NCBI RefSeq assembly: GCF_000350225.1
Contig: NW_005179178.1
Location: 59,903 to 123,902 of the forward strand
Reading direction: 5' to 3'
Source: Chondrus crispus
Taxonomy: Eukaryota > Rhodophyta > Florideophyceae > Gigartinales > Gigartinaceae
Length of the DNA stretch: 64,000 bases
Below the pieces are notes generated by a model. The model did no database searches. It had not been told where the DNA came from and was given only the letters and a program-made list of their open reading frames with translations. The translations under genes and the position numbers were made by a program. This document shows, in pieces, positions 1 to 11,312 of the stretch; positions within the stretch are counted from its first letter, which is position 1; every line of letters begins with the position of its first letter.

Positions 1-935
1 TGGATCATCGTATGTACCGGCTCGAGCCCGGGTTCAGCGGGACCCAACGTGCCGAAGGAGGTAACCGGTAGCATACGGACGTCTACCGGACCTGGATGCT
101 CGGCGTAACTCGCCGGCGGGTAGCCGCCCCAGCGGGGATCGAGGGAGAACAGCGGTTCTCCGGATCCGCGGGCGGCTCCTCCACGGTCCTGTTCGTCCGC
201 GTACGATACGCGGTCCACTTGCCGCCTACTCCTGACGATAGGCGGGAAGGCTTGGGTCTCAGACGCAAAGTTCGCGTCTATCGGAGGACGGCTTCCTTCT
301 GCAGTCCGACTGGTAGCGGCACCAGTCGGACGCCAACCCTCGGGGGCGGCGGCGCTCGGAGGTACGGTACCACCGGGCCCTCTCGAGGGGGCACCGGGTA
401 GCGTTTCGGCCATGGTACGTTCCATGTCACGAGCACGCCGACGAGTGGCGTCGAGCTCAGCGGAGAGGTGCGCGAACGCACCCAATTGCTCTGCGGACGG
501 AGAGGTTCGGTCCTCGGGTCGTCACACCGGGGTCGGCCTCTCAGGGCGACCTTGCCCGGACGGTCCGGGCGTGGCGAAACGGTAGTCTTCGACGAGCACT
601 ATCCGCGAGTGTAACTCGTCGATCAGTGCTCGGAGATTCTCTAAGGACTGCGTCACTCTATCGAACCTCCCTTCACGCAGGGAGCGGAGTTCGGCCATAC
701 ATCGAGTATATACATGGTCCGATACATCGGTCCGGAGGGAAGTACGGACTTCCTCGATGTATTCGGCTATGCGTTCGAACATCGCCGCCGCTCTTTCCTC
801 GGACGATCCGAGCGACGGTTCGCGGTCACGAGGACCTGCGTCGCCGTCGCCCGACGGGGCGGATGGGGACTGCACAGCGGCCGGACTCAGATCCGCCGCT
901 TCGGAGCGGATCGAGGGCTCAAACTCTTGGCTCAT
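1..935 (-). pseudogene. gag: gag of element X, N-terminal part with one nonsense codon
   Basis: This encodes the N-terminal part of the Gag structural protein. It starts at the ATG at 933-935 with a peptide MSQEF..., matching the Gag start of element P (MSEEL... at 57641). The frame is open for 137 residues and then meets TGA at 522-524, where P has AGA. Beyond the stop the same frame still reads Gag-like sequence to the window edge, including the downstream MERTMAE segment also seen in P. The zinc knuckle lies outside the window. Because X looks young from its LTRs, the stop is either a recent mutation or a sequencing error. Confidence 0.8.
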
Positions 936-997
936 CTCGACGCGATCGGTTCGCGGAGAGAAGCGGAAGTCTTCTCGGAGATCGGACTCCAGGGTCT

Positions 998-1014
998 TCT
1001 AGGTCGGGAGACCA
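998..1014 (-). other. primer-binding site of element X
   Basis: On the minus strand, one base inside the 5' LTR, the sequence reads TGGTCTCCCGACCTAG. The same site follows the LTR in P, A and B. A PBS that begins TGG is complementary to the CCA end of a tRNA; the tRNA species was not identified. Confidence 0.7.
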
Positions 1015-1015
1015 C

Positions 1016-1674
1016 TGTAGCATAAACACCCCCAACGGAGAGGGGTGTATGCACAGCTCGACGTAGACCCCGTCCGAACGGGAAGACGGGGGTGAAGCGG
1101 GACACCAGCTAACGGCACCGGGCAGCGGGCCCGGGTAGCGTGGTAGAGCGGAAACGGGGAGGACGCCGGTACGCGCGAGCGGTTCGACGCCTCGACGCCC
1201 CGGCGCGGTACTGGGTAACGATCCAGTACCGACGGGCGGAGGCGGAGCCGACTCGTGGGCGTACCGCGCGCGTCCTCAACCCGCGCTCGGTGCCGCTCTA
1301 AGGTAGTTAGCGAGCGCTACCTTAGAATAAGCGGGAAGTCAGACCTTGACGGTCGGTGGGTGACAAGTCCGTGCTTGTCCTCCTCCACCGCCGCCGGTCC
1401 GCTTCATATTTAATATACAAAACAACCTATCATAATAGTACAGTACCGATGTACTGTAGCGGTCGGTCGGCACTGTAATACTGTCAGCCATCGGGGCTGA
1501 CAGTACACGTGTGTGTGCACTCTTCGGTCCCGCGCGTACACGTGTACACGTGCGCCCCCTGCACTCGGGAGTACACGTGGTGGTACTGTAGAGCATCCAG
1601 CCCTACAGTAACCGATCTGATTCTGAGTTGATCTAATCTAAAATAAAGCCCCCAAGGGGGGGGGTTATACCACA
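1016..1674 (-). repeat. 5' LTR of element X
   Basis: This 659-bp LTR begins TGTAGCATAA and ends TTATACCACA as written on the plus strand. It differs from the LTR at 63135-63786 at only a handful of positions. It contains a TATA-like AT-rich core (cattatttaatata-type sequence near 1410) and a perfect hairpin, CTGTCAGCC with loop ATCG, near 1483-1505. The terminal ten bases form an extended inverted repeat, longer than the usual TG...CA. On the plus strand an AATAAA lies just inside its right end (about 1640), so it could polyadenylate only antisense transcripts. Confidence 0.92.
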
Positions 1675-1679
1675 GGCAC
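1675..1679. repeat. target-site duplication GGCAC, right side of X
   Basis: GGCAC follows the LTR end here and also precedes the X LTR at 63130-63134. Five bases is the length expected for Gypsy integrases in this window (compare CCCCG around 31114-31741). Confidence 0.85.
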
Positions 1680-3468
1680 GACTGTTCGAGACGTATCGAA
1701 CGCGCTCGCGGACCACGCTTGTACCGCGAGCTGCGATCATCAGGCCGTCCATGTGTTCGTAACGACACGGAATCAAGCCGAAGCCCGAACAAGGTCGCGC
1801 GTACGGAGGCGCGACGAACCGAGAGGCGACGACGAAGCCCCCGCTCTCCAAGGACCCAATTCGTTTTGGGAGGAGAACGAGGAGTTCGACGCCGCCGACA
1901 TCCAGCGCGCCGAAGACCCTGAGGCTGGGGTGCTCGACTCCCCGGTCGCCCCACCGCAGGAAGACCTTCCGGCCCCTCTTACGATAGAGGAGATAGCCGA
2001 GGAGCAACGCGTGGATGACTTCTGCCAAACCTTTTTGGAACGAAAGTCAGAGTCCCGGGACTCCGCGTTCTTCGAGGACCACCAAGGGGTGCTCAAACGG
2101 AGACACCCCTTCGACCCTGATATCTTTCAGGTTGTGGTACCTAGGACCCTCCGCGCCAGGCTCCTTCGCCTGTGCTACAACCCGGCCATCGCGGGGCACT
2201 CGGGCCAGAACCGTATGTACTACGTACTTCGACGCGAGTACTACTGGCCCCACCTGGCTGCAGACGTTGCAGCCACGGTGCGAGGGTGTCGAACCTGCGC
2301 GATGAACCGGGTGAAGCTGAGGAAGCATCTCAACCGATTGAGGTTGTTTCCAGCTACGAGGCCCCTCGAGAGCCTCGCGATCGACATCTTGGGGCCGCTC
2401 CCCAAGACGAAGACAGGAAAACGGTTCCTGCTCGTGATTACGGACCGCTTCAATAAGCTAACGCAAGTCGTTGCGCTCCGCACGATAACAGCGCACACGG
2501 TCGCAGTTGCGTTCTGCGACTCGTGGGTGTTCAAATATGGCGTCCCTCGCACGTTGCTTTCGGACAACGGCCCTCAGTTTAATGCCAAGTTCTTCCACAG
2601 CACGTGCCGCGTTCTGGGGATAACGAATTTGTACACTTCGGCGTACCATCCCCAGACGAACGGGCAAATCGAGCGATATAACCGAACAATCGCCTGGATG
2701 CTGCGGAACTACGTGGGTGAACAGCAGGAAGACTGGGATGTGTACGTGGGGGCCCTTACGTATGCGTTCAATTCCCACGTACATCGCACCACACGCACCA
2801 CGCCGTTTGAGCTCGTGCTCAGCAGGCCACCGCCGTAGTTCTCTCTCCGACGGGCGGACGGCGACGCGCCCCCGTCCGATAGCGGGAACCAACGTGCGGA
2901 GTTCCTCAAGACCTTGGATTCGACTATCCAGAAGGCCTACGGGAGCCTGCGTCGCACGCAGGCTCGCTACAAGCGCGACTTCGATAAGCGCATACGACGT
3001 ATTAATTCCCGGCTCCATCCCGGGGAATAAGTATATCTGAACCCCACCGATGGGGCTAAGACATCGAACAAGCTCGCCTCGCCCCCTGTCGGACCCTACC
3101 GCGTGCTCGCCAATGACCGTCGAGCCATCACGATCGATCGTGATGGGGTCACCGAGCGAGTCTCCGCCGACCGCTGCGTGTACGCGCCGTCTCCGATAGA
3201 CGCGCCATGAGCAAGTACGACGACCCCGCGGGACCTCGCCGATAAGGTCACCGCGGGAACGCAGTATGCCGTCGAACGGCTACTGAGACATCGAGTCATG
3301 GAAGACGGAACTACGGAGTTTCTCATCAAGTGAGCGGATTACGACGCGCCCACTTGGACTGCGCGGACTCACGTCCCGCAGGAGTTGGTGTCTCGTTACG
3401 CCCAACGCCTTCGGAGACGTACCGGCAGGGACCTCACCCAAACCGTGAACGCGGACGTCCACGCTTAA
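1675..3468 (+). pseudogene. pol: pol 3' part of element P: integrase and chromodomain, broken
   Basis: This is the C-terminal part of a Ty3/Gypsy polyprotein. The frame opens at 1675, exactly in phase with the codon interrupted at 63134. It shows the integrase zinc-binding region (CRTCAMN, near 2288), the catalytic core with first D in LAIDILGPL (codon 2383-2385), second D in LLSDNGPQF, and E in the NGQIERYNR segment. A degenerate GPYRV module and chromodomain follow (near 3260-3420). Four in-frame stops break it: TAG at 2836, TAA at 3028, TGA at 3208 and TGA at 3331. The last sits where element A has Trp in the chromodomain, a TGG to TGA change. The element is dead. Alignment to the intact frame of A makes the assignment firm. 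Confidence 0.88.
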
Positions 3469-3476
3469 GGGGGGGG
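3445..3476 (+). other. hairpin plus polypurine tract after P pol
   Basis: GTGAACGCGGACGTCCAC (3445-3462) overlaps the last pol codons and is followed by AAGGGGGGGG (3467-3476). The same hairpin and G-run arrangement ends pol in element A (11275-11306) and also adjoins the 3' LTR of A (6872-6905). It may act as a polypurine tract for plus-strand priming. Confidence 0.5.
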
Positions 3477-6202
3477 CCCTCAACCGCTCCTTTGCGGATT
3501 AACCTCAGCCTGCACGAACAGACTAAAAGGGGAAGCGAAGGAGGTCGGCGGACCCTATCGGAGGGTCACAGCCGGGGACGCGTTCAAGTCAAGTCGTCTT
3601 GACTTCTCGGACGTCAAGAACGCGAAACATAAGAACAGGACAGTACAAACTGCCTGAAAAAAATGTTGGGCCCTCGTAATGACCGACATTACGAGGACCG
3701 CAAAACCCCGTTCGGATCGGAAAAGTCGAGCGACCCCCCCCCGAACAGGATTGCCGGACGATCCGTTAAGTCCAGAAACCACGGCGAGGAGGGGCGCTCG
3801 ACGAACAAGGCGATCAGCAGTGGAATCAAGACAGCCCCTCGGTGGGCGGAGCTAGCGACCGGAATGCCCGTCGCTTGTGTCTCGGAATATCCGAGAAGGT
3901 GGAGGCTCACGGCGGGCCATCAATCAGCATCCGGGTTAGACAGCCCGGCAGAAGACCGGATCATTGTCCTTTCGGTTTGGGTTGTGTGCAAGAGGACGCG
4001 CGAAACGCACAGGCAGACGCGCAGGCGAGAGGAGCGGCGTCAGAAGAACGCGGGCCAGGGTCGTTCAATAAGAGCGAGGAAGCGAGAGCAACTCAGTAGG
4101 AGGGGCACCAATATATGCGCACGGACGCGAGACACTTCAAAACTGCCGCCGAGACATGCCCCGTAATAAGGAAAATTACGGGGGATGAGAACGTTACACG
4201 TGAGCGGCGCCAGATGCACGCCATGCACCAGCCCCGATTGCGTCATCCCCAAATCACTGCCGCCACTATACTCCGAAAATAACGAAAAAATTAAGGGGGA
4301 GAAATTACAGCAGCACGTGCGCGGCGTGCACAGGTACTGCACGCCATACTATAAACAATGAAATGGCGGACAGCGCTGCACGGGGGTACAACGGGTACCA
4401 CCAGAAGGAACACACGGCCCCTCCCTCACCGGAGGGTGAGGAGTGTGCGAGCTCGACCAGAACGCCGCATCGACCAGAACGCCGCATCGGACGGACCCCC
4501 TGCACTCTCAACGCTCAAACTCCCAAGCCGACCAAGCCGCTTTCCCTCACAGTCTCCTCCGCAAGCGCTGGACCGCCTGCCGGTCGAGCGACAGGCCCGA
4601 GCCGTCCCCTGGCGAGCCGCTCCGGTGCCTTCGAGCCCTCGCCGTCGAAGGCGGAGGGACGCAGGAGAACTCGAACCCACGACAGCCGGCGCTTCTAACA
4701 TCTTCCTTGCGCTTTGTACGCCTCCTTCGATTTACCCGCTTACAGGGAATATGTCGCTACCGGCGAAACGACCGCGAGCAGACGGCGGGGCCGGGAACCT
4801 CAATATGACCCCCTCCAAGGGTGCCATTGCCGGATAGCTATACGATGTCATCAAGAGTCCGTGCGAAAACCCGTGCAAGAACGCAAACCGGGTCTACCTA
4901 ACGCGTCGAAGGCCTACGCCCCCTCCACCGGACAGCCGAGGGGCGCGGGGACAAGAAGTCGGATGTGGTTCGCGTCGCGCCCTCGCCACGGAGCGCCAGG
5001 AGCGCCGCGGGCCGAGCTTGCGAGGCCCAGGCGCAGCGTGGAGTGGGCCGCGGGCCGGATACTTCACGCGACGGGAATGACAGGTAACCGCGCTGTCCTA
5101 CGAGCCCTCGCCGCCGACGGCGAGGGGGGGCCAAGGAGAATTGCATGCGTCGCGCGTCGTCGCACGCCGCGCCCTTGCCACGGACAGTGAGGGCCGGGAA
5201 GTCTACAGTACGGGGGGCGGTACCGACCGCCACCGCCCGGGCACAAGCCCCGGGGGCCCCCGCTCGTGCCGGTATAATGCTGCAAACCGTGCGGCGGAAG
5301 CGGACGGCGCCGATTGCCACGAAGGCGAGGCGCGCCAGATAGAAAACGGACTTCGCGTCTTTGCACTCTAGCTTCGACGGCGAGCGGCAAGAAGAAGGGT
5401 AGCGAACGACTACGCATCCGCGCACTTCCCCGATGGCGAGTGGCGCCGCCAGTGAGGCGACCGTCGCGAGCGCAATTGTGAATGCCGATCACACACCGTC
5501 CAGAAGGGACGAGGACGCAGTGTGCGCGAAAGTGCGAGGGCACGGCGCCCCCGCAGCGTGCGATCGCGAGAAGGAAATTAAGCGGCACGCCCCCGAAGGA
5601 CCGACGAGTACCATGAGTGGAAATGCCACCTGTGGCCCCCCTCGCATCGGTCGGCAAATTGAGGTGGGGGCAATTGTGGGACGGCCCTACTCGTGCGGGA
5701 GTCATAAAGGAGACGGCGTGTACGGGGACAGGACAAGCGGATGTCTTGGCGTACGGATGTGATGAATCAGGAGAGTCGAGATGCTGTCGGAGGGCTGGTG
5801 CCAGGGGACCATCGCGATGACACGAGAGACTGGCTTGCGAGAAAACACCAAGAACCCACATTTTGACCTGAGGCTCGTGGCGCACAGCGGACCCCGAGCG
5901 ACCCCATGAGGGAGGTGTATGGAGCTGTACCGACAATGTGCTGGTGAAGAAAGACACCGGCGAACCCGAGTTTACAATTACGGGCGGTTCGAAGGGGATT
6001 CAAGGGGAGCGACCATCAAGGAACGGATTGCAAAGATATATGGAGATGGCAGTTACCGTGAGCTCGGACGGGGAAGCTGTTCCAGAGAAAAATGCGGGAG
6101 CGTGCTCGCGAAGATAATTGCGAGTCATGAGGCGCTTTCCGGGCCGGACGCGGCATACCATTCGTAGTGGACCGGCACGGGGTAGACTCTCGGTAGGTTA
6201 TG
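3469..6202 (+). other. 3' non-coding tract of element P with short palindromes; no LTR found
   Basis: No supported gene was found here. The first bases after the polypurine tract match the post-pol sequence of A read on the minus strand (CAACCGCTCCTTT). Farther on, copies of a CCCTCGCC...GGCGAGG palindrome occur near 4628, 5103 and 5165. The stretch at about 5100-5160, a palindrome followed by AGAATTGCAT and GTCGCGC, matches A at 10060-10100 in reverse. A GGTACCGACCGCCACCGCCC segment near 5220 also has a counterpart in A. From about 5400 to 6202 nothing is recognised. Neither the antisense ORF seen in A and B nor the expected plus-oriented 3' LTR is visible, so P appears truncated at its 3' end. 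Confidence 0.6.
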
Positions 6203-6871
6203 TGTAGTATAAACACCCCCAACGGAGAGGGGTGTATACTCAGTTCTTGCGGAGACCCTCGAGAGAGAGAAGACAAGGGAAGACGGACACCCACTACGGA
6301 ACCGGAGCACGGGCCCGGGTAGCGTGGTAGAGCAGGATCGGGGAGGACGAGCGCACGCGCGAGCGGATCGACGCCTCGAAGCCCCGGTGCGGTACTGGGT
6401 AACGATCCAGTACCGACGGGTGGAGGTGCATCTGGCTCGTGGGCGTGCGTCGCGCGTCCTCTACCCGCGCTCGGTGTTGTCTAACGCGCGCGAAGGCGAC
6501 GGCTCGCGGTTAGAATAAGCGGGGAGTCGACCCTCGGCGGTCGGTCGTCGACAAGTCTGTGCTTGTCGCCTTTCCCCGCCACCGGTCCGCTCCATATTTA
6601 ATGTACATAATAACATATCATGATAGTACAGTACCGATGTACTGTAGCGACGTACTGTAGCGGTCGGTCGACACTGTAATACTGTCAGCCATCGGGGCTG
6701 ACAGTACACGTGTGTGCGCGCTCTTCGGTCCCACGCGTACACGTGTACACGTGCGCCCCTGTACTTGGGGGTACACGTGGTGGTACTGTAGAGCATCGAG
6801 CCCTACAGTACCCGATCCGATTCTGAGTTTATCTAATCTAAAATAAAGCCCCAGGGGGGGGTTATGCTACA
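6203..6871 (-). repeat. 3' LTR of element A
   Basis: This 669-bp LTR runs from TGTAGTATAA to TTATGCTACA on the plus strand. It is immediately followed (in minus orientation preceded) by a C-rich tract, CGGCCCCCCC, which is the complement of the polypurine tract. This marks it as the 3' LTR of a minus-strand element. It contains the conserved CTGTCAGCC hairpin near 6684. Confidence 0.9.
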
Positions 6872-6905
6872 CGGCCCCCCCACAAGTGTGAACGTCGGCG
6901 TTCAC
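6872..6905 (-). other. polypurine tract and hairpin next to the 3' LTR of A
   Basis: The minus strand reads a G7 run against the LTR, preceded by the perfect palindrome GTGAACGTCGGCGTTCAC (6888-6905). An outer ACAAG/CTTGT pair extends the stem. A related hairpin and G-run with a different outer pair (CTCAA/TTGAG) lies at the end of pol at 11275-11312. The two copies bracket the antisense ORF. Confidence 0.6.
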
Positions 6906-7126
6906 ATGTGCTTGTAGGGCGGCTCGTGCTTCCCCCTTCGATCTAAGTGTCGTGGCTTCCCCTTTCCGTTCACATTCCTTCCGCTGGCAGTCTCTCCTCT
7001 CCGTCGTCGCGTGTCCCCGTGTCGTTCCTTCGTGGACCGTGGGCTCCTGTCTTGCCCTGCCATCGAGCGGGCTCTCGGCGTTCTCGCACAATCTCGAGAT
7101 TTGAGTCCGGCTGACACTGTCTCGGC

Positions 7127-9347
7127 ATGCCACCGCCATCGGTTCCGAAACCGCCGTCACCGCCGCCGCCGGCCGTTGCCGCGGCGGCTCGAGTCGCCAC
7201 TACGGAGGCATCGTCGCTTCCGTTGTCGAACGCCCCTCCTCCTGACGCGTGCGTCGCTACGCCAGTGCCGACATCCCCCTTTCAGAGGACCCGCCCGTCG
7301 ACGGAGTCCACGCTGTCCGTGGAATTGACTGACGCCCCTACACGCGTTGTCGACGCACCGCATGGGGGCGAGTCGCAAGCCTTTCGTCCCACCGTGCTGA
7401 GGGGGCGGCTGACCCCGTCGTTGGGATCCCTTCTGGAGCCGTGGTTTCTCCCCTTCACGGGCCAAGCCTAAGGGTGACAGAGGGTGATGTTCCCAGCACG
7501 ACGCGCTGGTTCCGCGTTCCTCTATTGCGGTCCTCTCCGCTGCCGCTCAGTGACCTCCGGTATCCGTGGGCGCGCCACGCTCGTGTGGGCGTGACGGTGG
7601 GCGAGATCTTGGCGAGCCCATCTTTACGCCCTGACTTGTCCCGCATCCGTAAGATCAGCGAGGCCGGCCTCGCTGATCAATCCGCGCTGGCCCTTAGCCG
7701 TCTCCTTGCTGAAGGGGACGGCGTGGCTTACCAAATCCCCGACGGGATACGAGGAGATCGCACGTTTGCTTTCGGTATGGAGGAGGTAATGTACGTCGAT
7801 CGTATGGCAGCTTACCTGTCCGGGTTCGACTCGGACTGTCCGCCCCGTTTTATCCTCGCGGAGATCCCGGGACTTTACGTGTATCCGCGTCCGTACGTGT
7901 ACACCAAGCCCCGGGTCGCTCTTCAGAAGTCTGCCAGAACACTGATGCGGCTCCATGGCATCGCCGTGGCCCATCGAGACTGGTCCGCGTACAGGCGGTC
8001 CTCGGAGGAAGACGGTCGCGTCTTTGCGTCTGCCGCGTTCGAGAAAGGCATTTCCCCGGGGGACTTTCCCTCGCTTCCGCGCGTGGTTTGTGACACCTTT
8101 CCTTCCTTAGGGATACTCCCTCTTCTTCCCTACGTGCTGAAGCATTTTGGGTACGCTGCGGTCGACCCGAGTCACCCCGTCCGCGTTCCCCTACTCGACA
8201 GCTGCGAAAAAGAATGGGCTTGGTCCCTCGGGAGCGTCTTCATGGTAGAGATGTGCGTACATGGTCGCGTTTTCCTTCAGCCGGACAAGACCGTGACGTT
8301 TCTGGCGCGCCTAGGGCCCGATTTACCGACCGTCCCACCACACCCGCTCGAGCGCGGCCTTCCCCAGGTCTCCTGGACGCTCGATAGCGTCGTGTCCTTG
8401 ATGACCCGAGCCGGCGAGGTGAGCGAGCGTCATCATCACCACTGGCCTGACTTCACGACGGGCACCCGAAGCCCGTTCCTCCTGTACGATTCGAGGGTGG
8501 ACGCGTTCGCGTCTCGCTCGGCAGCGACTCCGGACTCTGCCGGGTCGAGAGGGAGGCGTGGTGGCGTCGGCTTCGGGTCGAGGCGGAACCGCCGCAAGCG
8601 GTATCGGGATCTAGACGCCGTCCCGCCTCATCTGGCCATGGCGGGGTCCGACTTGTTTCGCTCCACCTCGCCCGGTGGGCCGGACGAGCGAACGTTGTTA
8701 CCCGTCGCGTTGGAGGCGATTCCCCTATGCCTCCGCTGGACGACCGCTCCGTCACCCTGGCCCCTGGGATGGCGGCTCGGGACCTTTCCCTTACGAGGGA
8801 GGACGTTGCTTCGGTGCCCGGGCTCGCGCAGGCCTTGGGGCACGCCAGGAACCAGGCCTGGAGGGTGGGTAGTCTCCTGTCGACCATGGCGAGCTGGTTC
8901 CTCGTGCGGAGTACTGAGGCTCGTCGCCTCAGCGGGGAGCGCGACTCGCTCTCCCTCTCGCTGAACCGTTTGCAAGGCGAAATTGACTCCGCGCGGGACA
9001 CCGCTCGTCACCAGACCAGCGCGTACGAACGCGCTGTAGCGGACCGGGATCGGTACCATCAGGAGCGGAAAACCTTGCGCGCCGCTCGGGCGCGCGCGAT
9101 TCGTGAGGTCGTCTCGCAGCCCTCCAGCAGGCCCGATCCTTATGCCGTCCCGACGGTTGTTTCCCTGACGTTGTACGGTTCCGGGGCGCACGCGGCCCCT
9201 GTACGAGGAGGTAGTTCATGCCAGCCGCCCGCTATGCCCCCTCTCGTGGAGGCTGCGGGGGATCCGCCGCGGAACTCCGATGTTCCGTGTTATTCCGGGT
9301 ACTGCCCGCTGATGCCTTCGGACCGGGGCCCCGATGGCACTCGTTGA
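7127..9347 (+). pseudogene. antisense ORF of element A (convergent with pol), frameshifted
   Basis: This reading frame lies opposite gag-pol, between pol and the 3' LTR. Its probable start (7127, MPPPSVPKPP, Pro-rich) is 256 bp inside the LTR. It reads in three consecutive frames: 7127-about 7470, about 7466-8725, and about 8725-9347. It is therefore broken by two indels, or spliced in a way I cannot prove. The middle piece is the conserved core. It shows HARV (core-ORF residues 46-49), YVD (118-120), FPSLPRVVC, DPSH (222-225) and Cys about 13 residues later. The last piece looks like a coiled coil (Arg/Glu-rich, about 8930-9110). The antisense protein of element B has the same motifs in the same order. 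The function is unknown; no known domain was recognised. Plant Tat-lineage Gypsy elements are known to carry antisense ORFs, but homology to them was not tested. Confidence 0.65.
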
Positions 9348-11274
9348 GGGGGTACAGTTCCCCGTCCCGACATGAATCGTCCTGTGCTTTCCGTAAAGAC
9401 TCTTCGCATCTTCTGTTCTTGTCCCTCACCCGCGTCGCGCGGTTCCGGTGATGAGCCTCCCCCTTGCGTGGCTCGCGCGAGCCCTGGTGTTTCCCGCTCG
9501 AGGCTGCGCCGAGCGCAGCACGCTGGCGACGGAGGGCGGGTGCAAGGAGACCCGGACGGTCCGGGTCTAGAACAACGCCAAGCGGCCCTTGCCCTCGAAC
9601 CGGTCGAGGGCGAAGCGCGCGATATTCATCTTGTTATCGCGCCCCTCGCCATCGACGGCGAGGGCGCGATAGCGAGGCACCCATGGGACCGTGCCGTCCC
9701 CGACAGCTGCCTGGCTGTGCAATATTAGCGCCGTTCGTGGGGCACTACGCCTCCCAGGTCAAGGCGTCCGTGCAGCCCAACCGCCCGTTCGAGTACGGCG
9801 CAACGGATCGGTACGGTCCTAGCGTGCGCATAGTCACGCGCCCGGGGCGGTGGCGGTCGATACCGCCCTCGCCGTACTGTACATGTGTCGTCCCTCGCCA
9901 TTGATGGCGAGGGCGCGGCGCGCGACGAATGCGCGGCGCCGTCCTTATCCTTCGCGGCCCTCGCCACCGATGGCGAGGGCGCAGCGCGCGACGAATGCGG
10001 GGCGCCGTCCTCATCCTTCGCGGCCCTCGCCACCGATGGCCAGGGCGCGGCGCGCGACGAATGCAATTCTCTTGGGCCCCCTCGCCGTCGGCGGCGAGGG
10101 TTCGTCGGGCAGCGCGGTGTCATCGCGCGCGGCGGTGCAGCGTCGCGCGGGCGGAAGGAGGGAGCAGAGACGCGGAGCCCGTAGTGAAGGCAGGTGCCGC
10201 GAGCGCGTGTGCGTTTCTGTCCGGCAACTGCTGCAGAGCGCATTCTCTACAGTGCGACACGCACGCGCGCGCGCTGTGCAGCCCTGCACGTGCGCAGAAG
10301 CGCATTGACCTTGATTAAATGCCCCAAAAAATTACTCCAGAAAATAATTTTCCCGCAGAAATGTATTTTTGCCAAAAAATGAGTCTCCGCCCGTGGGGTG
10401 GTTATTGCCAAGTGTCGGGCGCGGCGCACGTATCGCTGCCCTGTCACTGATTACATGTGGCTCGGGTGGCGCGTCCCGCACGTGCCACCCGCGCGTGGCT
10501 GTGTACTTTCCCATTCATCCTTAATTTCTTCTATTTTCTTAACCCGCCGCCGTCGGCGGTGGCGGTTTGTTAAAAAGGCCTGTACTCGGCGTACAGTGTA
10601 AACGTATCGCTCTCTGACAGTGGGGAGGGGGCTGCGGTCGTCATTCGACGTTCGTATCGGCATATATTACCTGCGCCTCGGGTTCCCTATCTTCGCTCGG
10701 TCCGTATATTGAGCGTGGGTTCGGTGTCCCTTGCCTCTCGTGCTTACGTTGCGCGATCTTTCCGTTCATGCCCCCGAAGAAATAGCAGGGCATGATCATG
10801 GTTCTCCGCCGTCGGGGCTGATATCTAGGGAGCGTCCCTGTCCCCTAAGACGCACGAAATCTGGCGCCCTACTCGGTGTGGGCGTTGTCAATCAGCGACT
10901 CGAACGCTCGTGCAGATCGCTGCAGCTCTCTTGTGGCTGCGAGGGGATTCGGGACCCCCTGACTCATGCTGTCGTGTGAATAACTCTGTGGGATACCGCG
11001 GTGCTGGTTCGTATTGTCGGCTGGGAGGGTCCGTTGTTCTTCTCCGTTTGTTGCCGCTTCTGCTGGGATTGTCATACGGCAGCCCGTCCTGCTTGCTGTC
11101 ACGCGACTTCTTCGCGTTTGCGCGCTCCTTTCGAGGATCTTCGTCCGGTGTTGCTCCTAGAGTCGTGTGACTCCCTTCCCGTCTGGGGAGGTTGGAAGAC
11201 CGGTGTCCCTGCCCCTTTATCGGATTTTGCCTAACCGCGGTCGGTTACCTTTATCCCAAAAGGAGCGGTTGGGG
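9348..11274. other. 3' non-coding tract of element A between the convergent ORFs
   Basis: Apart from the 66-bp repeat at 9892-10101 no gene is supported here. There is an AT-rich patch near 10310-10385 inside otherwise GC-rich DNA. Several short ORFs in the tract are frame shadows without family resemblance. Confidence 0.5.
9892..10101. repeat. 66-bp tandem repeat, each unit with a CCCTCGCC palindrome
   Basis: Units start at 9892, 9958 and 10024, with a shortened fourth at 10078. Each begins with a palindrome of the form CCCTCGCC-ATYGATGG-CGAGGG and continues GCGCGGCGCGCGACGAATGC. Related single palindromes lie at about 9592 and 9640, and in the matching tract of element P. They fall in the zone where the pol and antisense transcripts would converge. 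Confidence 0.75.
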
Positions 11275-11312
11275 GCCCCTCCTCAAGCGTGAACGCCCGC
11301 GTTCACGTTTGA
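11275..11312 (-). other. hairpin and polypurine tract at the end of A pol
   Basis: The palindrome GTGAACGCCCGCGTTCAC (11289-11306) overlaps the last pol codons. On the minus strand it is followed by a GAGGAGGGGCCCCC tract. The copy resembles the LTR-adjacent one at 6872-6905, but the outer stem differs on both arms while remaining paired. It could be an ancestral or second polypurine tract. Confidence 0.5.

Larger units (their letters stand above)
1..1674 (-). mobile_element. Ty3/Gypsy element X, 5' end (gag start and 5' LTR)
   Basis: This is the 5' end of a minus-strand Gypsy element that runs off the left edge. It holds an LTR (1016-1674), a primer-binding site just inside it and the first third of gag. 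The element sits in the pol gene of element P: the flank at 1675-1679 is GGCAC, and the same five bases precede a near-identical LTR of the same orientation at 63135. X therefore probably continues from the right edge of the window. The high LTR identity, judged by eye at about 99%, implies a recent insertion. Confidence 0.85.

Noticed and set aside
96..1066. Plus-strand ORFs over the X gag region
   Set aside because: They are frame shadows of the minus-strand gag; only the minus frame matches P Gag.
5064..5957. 297-codon minus-strand ORF in the P 3' tract as P's antisense gene
   Set aside because: It shows none of the HAR, YVD or DP.H motifs of the A and B antisense proteins and overlaps the palindrome repeats.
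9892..10101. CRISPR-like array of palindromic repeats
   Set aside because: The units are contiguous 66-bp tandem repeats without unique spacers, inside a eukaryotic retrotransposon.
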